Source: Saprospiraceae bacterium (GTDB taxonomy: Bacteria; Bacteroidota; Bacteroidia; Chitinophagales; Saprospiraceae). Taken from it: 64,000 bases of DNA. Location: positions 62,001-126,000 of the forward strand of contig JADJVK010000012.1 of NCBI GenBank assembly GCA_016710625.1, given 5' to 3'. The notes beneath the pieces were generated by a model. It had not been told where the DNA came from and ran no database searches. It was given only the letters and a program-made list of their open reading frames with translations. The position numbers were made by a program, and so were the translations under genes. The first letter of the stretch is position 1; each line of letters opens with the position of its first letter. This document shows, in pieces, positions 8,716 through 16,261 of this stretch.

Positions 8716-9735
8716 ATGAATTCGGTAGAACGTAAAATGAGTTCTTATTCGAAGGCATTGGTGGCTTTGGCAGGTTTGTTATTAGCTATCTCTATTTTTG
8801 TTCCAATATGGAGAATAGATTTAGATGCACCACAATATCCTGAAGGGCTTAACTTATTAATTTTTTCAGATCATCTAGGAGGAAATGTAGATATTATCAA
8901 TGGATTGAATCATTATATTGGGATGAAAACGCTTCATAAAGAAGACTTTATCGAATTTACGATATTGCCTTATATAATTGGATTCTTCTCTCTTTTTTGT
9001 TTTTTTGTCGCATTGTTAGGCAAAAGAAAATTACTCAATATCCTATTTAGTATATTTCTTCTTTTTGGAATTTTAGCGATGTATGATTTTTGGAGATGGG
9101 AATACGATTATGGACACAATTTGGATCCTAATGCAGCTATCATTGTCCCTGGTATGGCTTATCAACCACCTTTAATTGGCTTTAAACAGCTGTTAAATTT
9201 TGGAGCCTTCTCCATTCCAGCCATTGGTGGATGGCTGTTTATTGCCAGCGGATTAATTATTTTGATTGCTGTTCTTTTAGAATATAAAAATAAATTGATA
9301 ATGAATAAACTAAATATAATTATTTTGTTAATTACGTCATCATTTTTGATGGTTTCCTGTTCGACAACAAATCCAGAGCCCATACAATTAAATAAAGACA
9401 ATTGTGCTCATTGTAAGATGACCATTGCAGATATTAGATTTGCCACAGAATTAATTACCAAAAAAGGGAGAATCTACAAATTTGATGATTTGAAATGTAT
9501 GCTGAATTATTCTAAGGAATATTCCCTACTAAATGAAGCAAAATTTTATGTTTCAGATTTTGGTGGTAAAAATAATTTATTACCTATTGAAAGCCTATAT
9601 TTTATTCAAGGAAGCAAACTCAATAGCCCAATGGCAGGTAATGTTGCTGCTTTTTATAACAAGGAAATGAAAGATGCTACAAAAGCCAAATTAGAAGCAA
9701 ATGATATTAAATGGGTGGATATATTGACAAAATAA
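8716..9735 (+). CDS. nosL: Membrane protein fused to NosL-type copper chaperone
   Basis: 339 residues in one uninterrupted frame. Residues 1-195 hold about four to five membrane segments and a periplasmic loop with WRWEYDYGHNLDPNA, resembling the separate nos-operon membrane protein of other Bacteroidota. Residues ~196-339 are NosL: MNKLN start of a second hydrophobic segment with lipobox-like LMVSC, then the Cu(I)-binding motif NCAHCKM, RFATELIT and a C-terminal PMAGNVAAF segment. NosL delivers copper for NosZ maturation. An ATG at 9301 could start a separate lipoprotein NosL from the same mRNA, so the fusion may be partly or wholly a read-through of two genes whose stop was lost. It directly abuts nosD. 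Confidence 0.85.
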   Translation: MNSVERKMSSYSKALVALAGLLLAISIFVPIWRIDLDAPQYPEGLNLLIFSDHLGGNVDIINGLNHYIGMKTLHKEDFIEFTILPYIIGFFSLFCFFVALLGKRKLLNILFSIFLLFGILAMYDFWRWEYDYGHNLDPNAAIIVPGMAYQPPLIGFKQLLNFGAFSIPAIGGWLFIASGLIILIAVLLEYKNKLIMNKLNIIILLITSSFLMVSCSTTNPEPIQLNKDNCAHCKMTIADIRFATELITKKGRIYKFDDLKCMLNYSKEYSLLNEAKFYVSDFGGKNNLLPIESLYFIQGSKLNSPMAGNVAAFYNKEMKDATKAKLEANDIKWVDILTK

Positions 9736-10965
9736 ATGCAAAAATTTCTGATCATATTATTTTTTATACCATTTTGGGCTCAGGCACATAGTGTTCATAT
9801 AGGTGAGCATTTCTCTATTCGTTCTATCAAAGAAGGATTAAAAATTGTTCATGAAAATGATACCCTTTTCGTTCATAGCGGATGGTATAAAGAAGGAAAC
9901 ATCATCATTGAACTTCCCATAACATTGATAGGCATTGATTTTCCAATATTAGATGGTGAAAACAAGTTTGAGCTTTTGTCTATCAAATCAAACCATGTGT
10001 TAGTTACTGGTTTTAAAATAATTAATTCAGGTTTTGCGACTACTGACGACCCTTGTGGTATAAAAATTTATGATTCAAAAAATGTAACTATCAAAAACAA
10101 TATTCTTGAAAATAATTTTTTTGGAATTTATTTACAGTATTGTAAAAATTGTATTGTAATTGATAATACCATCAAATCCAAAAGTGTGGATGAACAACAG
10201 ATTGGAAACGGAATTCACTGTTGGAAAAGTGATAGTTTGCAGATAACACATAATGTTATCTCGGGGCATCGAGATGGAATATATTTTGAATTTGTCACCA
10301 ATTCTCTTATTTGGAGAAACATTTCTTATGAAAATAAAAGGTATGGTTTGCATTTCATGTTTTCAAATGACGATGCTTACATCTGCAATGTTTTTAGAAA
10401 AAATGGTGCAGGAGTAGCAGTGATGTACACCAAAAAAGTGATGATGTTCAACAATACTTTCGAAGATAATTGGGGTGATGCCGCTTATGGTTTACTCTTC
10501 AAAGATATTTCAGATAGTTATTTAATTGGTAATAAATTCCTTAATAATACGACAGGGTTGCATATGGAAGGCACAAGTAGAATTGCTATCGAAAATAATT
10601 TATTCAAAGAAAATGGTTGGGCTGTAAAGATTTCGGCAAGTTGTATGGACAACGATTTCAAACATAACAATTTCATTTCCAATACTTTCGATGCAGCTAC
10701 AAATGGCTCTTTAGTTTTAAATTCCTTTAAAGAAAATTATTGGGACAAATATGAAGGTTATGATTTGAATAAGGATCAAATTGGCGACATCCCTTTTCAT
10801 CCTTTGAGTCTTTATGCAGTTATTATAGAAACGATGCCTTCAGCCATGTTACTATACAGAAGTTTTATGATTACACTTTTGGATAAATCCGAAAAAATAT
10901 TGCCTAGCATAACACCAGATAATTTTATTGACGAATCTCCAAAAATGAAACCTTATTCGATATGA
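9736..10965 (+). CDS. nosD: NosD, periplasmic right-handed beta-helix copper-cluster assembly protein
   Basis: 409 residues with a cleavable Sec signal (cleavage near FWAQAHS) and then tandem parallel beta-helix (PbH1/NosD) repeats of 22-24 residues, seen as recurring N-N-x-[FI]-x-x-N ladders. NosD works with the NosFY ABC transporter to provide sulfur for the CuZ cluster of NosZ. It follows nosL with no spacer and overlaps nosF by 4 bp (ATGA), showing translational coupling. Length and repeat organisation are typical; no lesions. Confidence 0.94.
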   Translation: MQKFLIILFFIPFWAQAHSVHIGEHFSIRSIKEGLKIVHENDTLFVHSGWYKEGNIIIELPITLIGIDFPILDGENKFELLSIKSNHVLVTGFKIINSGFATTDDPCGIKIYDSKNVTIKNNILENNFFGIYLQYCKNCIVIDNTIKSKSVDEQQIGNGIHCWKSDSLQITHNVISGHRDGIYFEFVTNSLIWRNISYENKRYGLHFMFSNDDAYICNVFRKNGAGVAVMYTKKVMMFNNTFEDNWGDAAYGLLFKDISDSYLIGNKFLNNTTGLHMEGTSRIAIENNLFKENGWAVKISASCMDNDFKHNNFISNTFDAATNGSLVLNSFKENYWDKYEGYDLNKDQIGDIPFHPLSLYAVIIETMPSAMLLYRSFMITLLDKSEKILPSITPDNFIDESPKMKPYSI

Positions 10966-11684
10966 TTGAAATTAAAGGATTAAAAAAATCATTTGGTAAA
11001 CTGGAGGTATTGAAAAATATCTCGCTCCAGATTGTTTCCAATGAAAGTTATGCTTTAATCGGACCAAACGGATGTGGAAAAACGACCTTAATTAAAAGTA
11101 TTCTTGGAATGGTAATTCCTGATTATGGGGATATTATTTTGGAAAAAAGTTCAATACTCAACCAATTTGAATATAGAAAAACCATCGGTTACATGCCTCA
11201 GATTGGGCATTATCCGAGTAATATGACGATTGGGCATATCATTGATATGGTGAAGGAAATTCGGAATACTTCTGAAAAAATTGATGAAGATTTGTTTTTT
11301 GCTTTTCAATTAAATAAGATTTTAAACAAAAAAATGAGCACTTTATCTGGGGGGACTACTCAAAAAGTAAGTGCTTTTTTGGCATTTATGTTCGACCCTA
11401 ATTTGCTAATTTTGGATGAGCCAACTGCTGGGCTTGATCCAATTTCTTCCGAAATATTGAAAGAAAAAATAATCACAGAAAGAAATAAAGGAAAGACAAT
11501 CATCATTACTTCCCACATTTTGAGTGAATTAGATGAAATGATTTCCAGGTTAATTTATATGCAAGAAGGAAATATACTTTTCGATTTGTCGATAGATGAA
11601 CTAAAAAAAGAGACACAAGAAGACAAAGTATCAAAAGCTATTGCTCACATTTTAAAAAAACAACACCATGTTGAGAATTATTAA
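10962..11684 (+). CDS. nosF: NosF, ABC transporter ATP-binding protein
   Basis: 240 residues with a complete nucleotide-binding domain: Walker A GPNGCGKTT (34-42), Q-loop region YMPQIGHYP, signature LSGGTTQK, Walker B LLILDEPTAGLDP and a switch His in ITSHIL. It energises the NosDFY complex needed for CuZ assembly. It overlaps nosD by 4 bp and nosY by 17 bp, so stoichiometric expression is likely. Confidence 0.94.
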   Translation: MIEIKGLKKSFGKLEVLKNISLQIVSNESYALIGPNGCGKTTLIKSILGMVIPDYGDIILEKSSILNQFEYRKTIGYMPQIGHYPSNMTIGHIIDMVKEIRNTSEKIDEDLFFAFQLNKILNKKMSTLSGGTTQKVSAFLAFMFDPNLLILDEPTAGLDPISSEILKEKIITERNKGKTIIITSHILSELDEMISRLIYMQEGNILFDLSIDELKKETQEDKVSKAIAHILKKQHHVENY

Positions 11685-12435
11685 ATTCGTGATGCAGGAT
11701 ATTGTAAAGAATAAAATCGTACTATTCTATACCTTATTACTAGCACTATTATCTTGGGGCATTTTTGGTTTGGAAGACAATAATAGTAAAGGAATCTTGA
11801 CTTTGCTCAATGTGATATTATTGAATGTCCCTTTAGTATCCATCATATTTTCAACTATTTATATTTATAATAGCAATGAATTCATCGAGTTGCTATTGAG
11901 CCAACCCATCCATAGGAGCAAAATTTGGATTAGCTTTTATTTAGGTTTACTTTTAGCATTAGTACTATCCTTTATTATAGGGGCAGGAATACCAATTTTG
12001 ATTTTCGTACCTAGTGTTTTAGGCTCCATGATGGTCATTATTGGAATATTAATTACAGCGGTTTTCATTTCATTATCTTTTTTAAGTGTTGTGATAACAA
12101 GAGACAAAGCAAAAGGAATTGGTATTTCTATAATGTTATGGTTGTTTTTTGCTTTGTTATTTGATGGTTTAGTGTTGTTCTTACTTTTTCAGTTTTCAGA
12201 CTACCCTATCGAAAAAATAATGGTAATTGTTGCAGCTTTAAGTCCAATAGATTTGGCAAGGATCCTAGTTCTGCTATATATGGATGCTTCTGCCATGATG
12301 GGTTACACAGGGGCAATATTCAAACAGTACTTTGGAAGTAATTTAGGGCTTCTTATTACTTTTTTACTCCTATTTTTTTGGGCACTCATCCCTTTTCTTA
12401 TTTCAAAGAAAATATTCAATAAAATGGATTTATAA
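11668..12435 (+). CDS. nosY: NosY, ABC transporter permease
   Basis: 255 residues with about six hydrophobic membrane segments and the ABC-2 type layout of NosY. An N-terminal helix is followed by a cytosolic coupling segment (LLSQPIHRSKIWISFYLG) that is a hallmark of this permease family. It partners NosF and NosD in the inner membrane. The start lies inside nosF (17-bp overlap) and the next gene begins 10 bp after its stop. Confidence 0.93.
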   Translation: MLRIIKFVMQDIVKNKIVLFYTLLLALLSWGIFGLEDNNSKGILTLLNVILLNVPLVSIIFSTIYIYNSNEFIELLLSQPIHRSKIWISFYLGLLLALVLSFIIGAGIPILIFVPSVLGSMMVIIGILITAVFISLSFLSVVITRDKAKGIGISIMLWLFFALLFDGLVLFLLFQFSDYPIEKIMVIVAALSPIDLARILVLLYMDASAMMGYTGAIFKQYFGSNLGLLITFLLLFFWALIPFLISKKIFNKMDL

Positions 12436-12445
12436 ATTTAAAATT

Positions 12446-12742
12446 ATGATAATCAAAGAATTATTAACACAACTCGAAACCTCTGATAAACCAATTGCAA
12501 AATCAATTAGGAAAGGGGAATCCTTCAATTTAATTTCTATTGGATTTAAAAAAGATATGATTCTGAAGGAGCATTTGACAACAATACCATCAAAATTAAT
12601 TGTAGTAAAAGGTTGTGTGGTTTATAAAGAAATCGACTTTTCTTCTACTTTACATGAATACGACACCTATGATATCCCTGTAAATATTAAACATTCAGTA
12701 GAAGCATTGGAAGATAGTTTATGTTTTTTAATCAAAGGATAA
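12446..12742 (+). CDS. Small cupin-like protein at the end of the nos operon
   Basis: 98 residues, soluble, without a signal peptide. The pattern is that of a single cupin barrel: IGFKKDMILKEHLTTIPSKLIVVKGCVVY, then HEYDTYDIPVNIKHSVEALEDSLCFLIKG. The usual HxH metal motif is only partly present (one His in KEHLT, one in KHSVEA). Its position 10 bp after nosY and 13 bp before a truncated haemoglobin suggests a role linked to nitrogen-oxide metabolism, possibly ligand or metal sensing. This is inference. Confidence 0.75.
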   Translation: MIIKELLTQLETSDKPIAKSIRKGESFNLISIGFKKDMILKEHLTTIPSKLIVVKGCVVYKEIDFSSTLHEYDTYDIPVNIKHSVEALEDSLCFLIKG

Positions 12743-12755
12743 ATCAATTTTTATC

Positions 12756-13121
12756 ATGAAAAATGACATTCAATCTAGAATTGATATAGAAACACTAGTT
12801 CAAGCTTTCTATACTAAAGTAAGAAATGAAAATAGCTTAAATAAATACTTTAGCAAAGTTATACCTGTAGATTGGAATTTACACTATGTGAAAATGGCAG
12901 ATTTTTGGGAAAATATCCTATTTTTCACTGGCAATTACGATGGAAATCCAATGGAAGCACACAAAAGAATCAATGAAAAACAAACAATGGTTCAAAATGA
13001 ATTTGAAATTTGGATTAAATTATTTTGTTCAACTGTAGATGAGCTTTTTGAGGGAAAAAATGCAGAAAAAATAAAAAGTAGCTCAACGCAGATAGCTTTA
13101 ATTATGAAATCTAAAATTTAG
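12756..13121 (+). CDS. Group III truncated haemoglobin
   Basis: 121 residues. The pattern fits group III (trHbP) globins: IETLVQAFYTKVRNENSLN, W in VIPVDWNLHYVKMADFWENILF, and the proximal haem histidine in PMEAHKRI (~residue 70). These bind O2 and NO; group III members have been linked to NO or reactive-species handling under microaerobic conditions. Placement as the last gene of the nos operon suggests NO protection during denitrification. Intact, with its own ATG and 13-bp spacing. Confidence 0.88.
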   Translation: MKNDIQSRIDIETLVQAFYTKVRNENSLNKYFSKVIPVDWNLHYVKMADFWENILFFTGNYDGNPMEAHKRINEKQTMVQNEFEIWIKLFCSTVDELFEGKNAEKIKSSSTQIALIMKSKI

Positions 13122-13145
13122 ATTGCCTAGATAACATCAAAAAAT

Positions 13146-13177
13146 AAAGCACCTTTATTCGAAGATAAAGATGCTTT
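13146..13177 (-). terminator. Terminator of the fasciclin gene (- strand), between convergent genes
   Basis: An imperfect ~14-bp stem (AAAGCACCTTTATT pairs with AAGATAAAGATGCTTT, one mismatch and one bulge) lies in the 78 bp between convergent genes. On the - strand it is followed by TTTATTTTTT, so it best serves the fasciclin gene; it may also slow the nos operon transcript. Confidence 0.7.
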
Positions 13178-13199
13178 GAAAAATGAAATTAAGCCAATT

Positions 13200-13754
13200 T
13201 TATTTAGGTAATAATACATTATTTATCACATGAATCATTCCATTAGCAGTTGGAATTGAAGCAATTATTTCTGCATTTCCATTTACAAATGTTTTACCAT
13301 CTTTCTTTGAAATTGTAATTTTACCACCATTCACTTGTTCAAAAGTCTGTCCATCTTGTAGATATTCTGCTTTCAAAGTTCCAACATAGGTATGATATCC
13401 TAAAATATCATTCAATGCATCCTTTTTGTCAGGCTTCAATAATCCATCTACAGTGCCAGCTGGTAATTTCCCAAAAGCTTCATTTGTTGGTGCAAAAACG
13501 GTGAAAGGACCTGCATTGCTCAATGCATCCACCAGCCCTGCTGCTTTAACTGCTGTTACTAAAGTAGTATGATCTTTACTGCCCACAGCAACTTGCACAA
13601 TATTGGGATTCGAAACATCATCTTTAACACCCGATTGTCCCGTCATAGGGGCTTCATTAGTATTTGTTGCTGATTCGGCACTTTTTTGTTCGGTGCCTTG
13701 ATTGCAGGAAAACATCCCTATTAATAATAAACATAAATAAAAAATCTTTTTCAT
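13200..13754 (-). CDS. Fasciclin (FAS1) domain lipoprotein
   Basis: 184 residues. Lipoprotein signal with acylated Cys in IGMFSC, a Ser/Glu/Asn-rich linker, then a single FAS1 domain: H1 motif FTVFAPTNEAF, YH motif LGYHTYVGTL and C-terminal NGMIHVINNVLLP. FAS1 domains mediate adhesion or matrix contacts and are common near copper- or denitrification-related genes in Bacteroidota. An FNR-type palindrome ~56 bp upstream suggests coregulation with nosZ. Monocistronic by its spacing from the gene upstream. Confidence 0.9.
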   Translation of the reverse strand: MKKIFYLCLLLIGMFSCNQGTEQKSAESATNTNEAPMTGQSGVKDDVSNPNIVQVAVGSKDHTTLVTAVKAAGLVDALSNAGPFTVFAPTNEAFGKLPAGTVDGLLKPDKKDALNDILGYHTYVGTLKAEYLQDGQTFEQVNGGKITISKKDGKTFVNGNAEIIASIPTANGMIHVINNVLLPK

Positions 13755-13800
13755 AAACCGTTAATTTTTATACAAAAAAAAGGATTTATCAAAGCAAAAT

Positions 13801-13818
13801 TTATGATTATAATCATAA
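13801..13818 (-). promoter_or_regulatory. FNR-architecture palindrome upstream of the fasciclin gene
   Basis: Perfect inverted repeat TTATGATT-AT-AATCATAA, sharing the ATGAT-N4-ATCAT core with the site at 6036-6055. The centre is about 56 bp before the fasciclin ATG, almost the same spacing as at the nos operon (about 60 bp), which argues for one regulator acting on both promoters. Confidence 0.72.
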
Positions 13819-13847
13819 GAATTAACCAGCATCACTTTTTTTACAAA

Positions 13848-15059
13848 TTAATTCTCAATTTTTTTTAAGCTATTTTTGATAGCAATATAAATAATTCCAA
13901 TTCCTAAAAACATAATAATTGCGATAATCAATAATAAAAAATTGAGGTAAGGAATAGATAAATAACTAAAAGCTGCAATGCCTTGTATCATCAAAACAAA
14001 TTCATTGAGAAATATTCCTCCAATAAATATAAACATTCCCAGAATGACTTTTTTTGAACTATCAATCAAAGTTGAACTCAATAAATATCCAATTATAAAA
14101 ATGGTAATAATTCCTAATAATACTAAATGTAAGTAGGCAATAACAATGGGTCTAAAACCAAAAGCTAATTTGCTTACTTCAGGTAAAGTTGAGCCCAATT
14201 GAAGTATTATTTTAATGGACATCGCAATTGCAGCCATCGAAAAGATATAAATTGATTTTCTATTGAATTTATTGGCAATTCTTAATTTTATGTCCCATAT
14301 TTTTTTCACAAATACTACCCATCCAAATGTCTGTAGTAACGCTGCAACAATGGTAAGAACATATACCCAAGTCGGTAAATTTGCCCAAAGTGTAGATAAA
14401 AAATAAGTGGGAATACAACATCCTACTAATAAAAGAAAAGGAACTTTATCGTTGAAAATAATATGATATTTGTGCATTAAACCAACGAAAAGACCAAAGC
14501 AAGCCATCAAAAACCAACCATTATATTGGAAATGTAAATAAAAATAAACTGATGCCAAATAGAAATGTTGGACGACATGTTTGGTCATCATCATATACCC
14601 CAGATAAAATGTGCCGAAGGTGGATAGAATATTAAAAACAAGCCCAGCTCTGAACCATTTTAATGCTGGACTTTCATTTTCCATTCTTTTTTGATAGTGA
14701 AAAAACAAATAAGCAAAATAATAATTCACCAAAATGGAACATACAGATACAAAAATAGAAATGCCGCCATAGCCTTGAATAAAAAAAGAAATTAGCATTC
14801 CATAAGCACATATCAAATTCGCAATTATGAGTTTATTGAATTTTGCAATATATTGACTACCAATATAATAATAAGCAATTAATGTATAAAGTGTATGGCT
14901 TATCCATCCTGTAAAAGCGAAGTGTGAATGGGCTTGTTGGATATTTTTTTGGTCGAAATAAGGAAATTCAAATTCGATTTTATATCGCATCAATGTCCCT
15001 AATATAGCTACAATAAGTAAATTAAGAAATGATATTTTAATATATTTTACAATATTCAT
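13848..15059 (-). CDS. Polytopic membrane protein with conserved-looking histidines (possible haem-copper-oxidase-related)
   Basis: 403 residues with roughly eleven to twelve membrane segments. Histidines sit in helices at QQAHSHFAFTGW (second helix), HVVQHFYLASVYFYLHFQYNGW (middle) and AYLHLVLLGI (late). This reminds one of haem-binding helices in subunit I-like or NnrS-like proteins, but the canonical CuB/haem signatures are not complete, so the assignment is tentative. It ends 94 bp before the fasciclin gene and starts directly at the stop of the Crp/Fnr regulator, so it is cotranscribed with both regulators. A role in NO/O2 respiration or sensing is inferred from that context only. Confidence 0.6.
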   Translation of the reverse strand: MNIVKYIKISFLNLLIVAILGTLMRYKIEFEFPYFDQKNIQQAHSHFAFTGWISHTLYTLIAYYYIGSQYIAKFNKLIIANLICAYGMLISFFIQGYGGISIFVSVCSILVNYYFAYLFFHYQKRMENESPALKWFRAGLVFNILSTFGTFYLGYMMMTKHVVQHFYLASVYFYLHFQYNGWFLMACFGLFVGLMHKYHIIFNDKVPFLLLVGCCIPTYFLSTLWANLPTWVYVLTIVAALLQTFGWVVFVKKIWDIKLRIANKFNRKSIYIFSMAAIAMSIKIILQLGSTLPEVSKLAFGFRPIVIAYLHLVLLGIITIFIIGYLLSSTLIDSSKKVILGMFIFIGGIFLNEFVLMIQGIAAFSYLSIPYLNFLLLIIAIIMFLGIGIIYIAIKNSLKKIEN

Positions 15060-15650
15060 TTAATAGTAAATTTTTCTATTTATGATTTCAATTTTCTTTT
15101 CAGAACACATTTTTTTAAGTGTTCTAATGACTGTTTCAACTCGTAAGCCAGTAAAATTTGCAAGTTCTTGTCTAGTGAAAGGCATGATACATTTTCCTTC
15201 AATCAGGTAATTGTGTTTGAAATTTTTCAAAAAACATAAAAGTCGATGTTCAGGATCGTTGTTAATTATATCTCTAATGCTATTTGCTTTTAGAAAGATT
15301 CTCTTAGATAAAATCTGAATAAATTCTAATTGCAACTCAGGGTAGGCAAATAGAATTTTCAAAAGTAATTCTCTTGATAGTTTGAATATTATTGATTCTT
15401 TTGTAGCGATAGCTGATGCTGGATATTTTTCACAAAGAAATAATGGTGGTTCTCCAAAACTATCTCCGGATTGAAAAAATCCTTGAATAAACTCCTTTCC
15501 ATCATCATTAATATTGAACATTTTGACATGGCCATCCATGATTTGAAAATAAAATCGTGCATTGGAGCCTTCGGAGAAGATAACCTCATTTTTCTTATAA
15601 ATTTTAGATACACCTCCCCAAGTAATTAGAATGTTAGGATCAATAATCAT
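15060..15650 (-). CDS. Crp/Fnr family transcriptional regulator
   Basis: 196 residues: cyclic-nucleotide-binding-like beta-roll (residues ~15-110, with GDSFGEPPLF) and a C-terminal winged helix (FTRQELANFTGL). The recognition helix contains VETVIR, keeping the Glu and Arg of FNR (VETISR) that read the TGA part of the half-site. No N-terminal cysteine cluster is present, so it is not an O2-sensing FNR; a DNR/NnrR-like NO or redox response is possible. It lies between the Rrf2 gene and the polytopic membrane protein gene. Likely reader of the ATGAT-N4-ATCAT boxes at 6036 and 13801 (inference). Confidence 0.9.
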   Translation of the reverse strand: MIIDPNILITWGGVSKIYKKNEVIFSEGSNARFYFQIMDGHVKMFNINDDGKEFIQGFFQSGDSFGEPPLFLCEKYPASAIATKESIIFKLSRELLLKILFAYPELQLEFIQILSKRIFLKANSIRDIINNDPEHRLLCFLKNFKHNYLIEGKCIMPFTRQELANFTGLRVETVIRTLKKMCSEKKIEIINRKIYY

Positions 15651-15654
15651 AATT

Positions 15655-16089
15655 TTAGATTAATAGGTAAGATTCTCCATTTTGGATTGAATCACAAAGA
15701 GACTGAATGGTGTTTTCCTTAAAAATCTTATATAAATCATCTCGAACTTTACTAAAAGAATGGTGCATTGGACATGGATTCTTACTATTGCATTCTTTGA
15801 ATCCCAAAACACATTCTTTGAAAAGCAGGTTGCCATCAATAGCTTCCACTACTTTAAACATATTGATTTTCAATTGTATATTTGTCAGATAAAAGCCACC
15901 GATGGGTCCTCTTTGGCTACTCAAGACCCCTTGTTTTACTAAAATCTGAAGTGTCTTCGCAATGGTATGTTCATTTTCCCCTATTTCTTTTGTGATATCT
16001 TTGATACCAGTTTTAACACCTGATTCAGATTTGGATGCTATAAATACTAATGACTTAATTGCTGCTTTACAAGATTGACTTAATAACAT
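15655..16089 (-). CDS. Rrf2 family (NsrR/IscR-like) Fe-S transcriptional regulator
   Basis: 144 residues. Winged-helix domain with the Rrf2 hallmarks (ENEHTIAKTLQILVKQGVLSSQRGPIGGFYL). Three cysteines, C93-X6-C100-X5-C106, are placed where NsrR and IscR hold their Fe-S cluster. NsrR-type members sense NO. It is the first gene of the three-gene - strand unit with the Crp/Fnr regulator 4 bp downstream, and a palindrome 30 bp before its start suggests self-regulation. Whether NO, O2 or Fe-S status is sensed cannot be told from sequence. Confidence 0.9.
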   Translation of the reverse strand: MLLSQSCKAAIKSLVFIASKSESGVKTGIKDITKEIGENEHTIAKTLQILVKQGVLSSQRGPIGGFYLTNIQLKINMFKVVEAIDGNLLFKECVLGFKECNSKNPCPMHHSFSKVRDDLYKIFKENTIQSLCDSIQNGESYLLI

Positions 16090-16118
16090 TATGGTAATCT
16101 TTTTTGCAAAATTAATTA

Positions 16119-16134
16119 AAGTATTCCAATACTT
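16119..16134 (-). promoter_or_regulatory. Putative Rrf2 autoregulatory operator
   Basis: Perfect 7+2+7 palindrome AAGTATT-CC-AATACTT, 30 bp upstream of the Rrf2 gene ATG and so at promoter distance. Rrf2 proteins commonly repress their own promoters through AT-rich dyads of this size. Confidence 0.6.
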
Positions 16135-16261
16135 CTTTACTTTTATTATGTCAATAATTTTTTTTTACATTTAAATTACAAATTCTAATTTGAAACGTTA
16201 TAATTTTTACTACCTTTAAAATTGTAATCAAAGAACGATAAACCATAAATTGCATAGCTAT

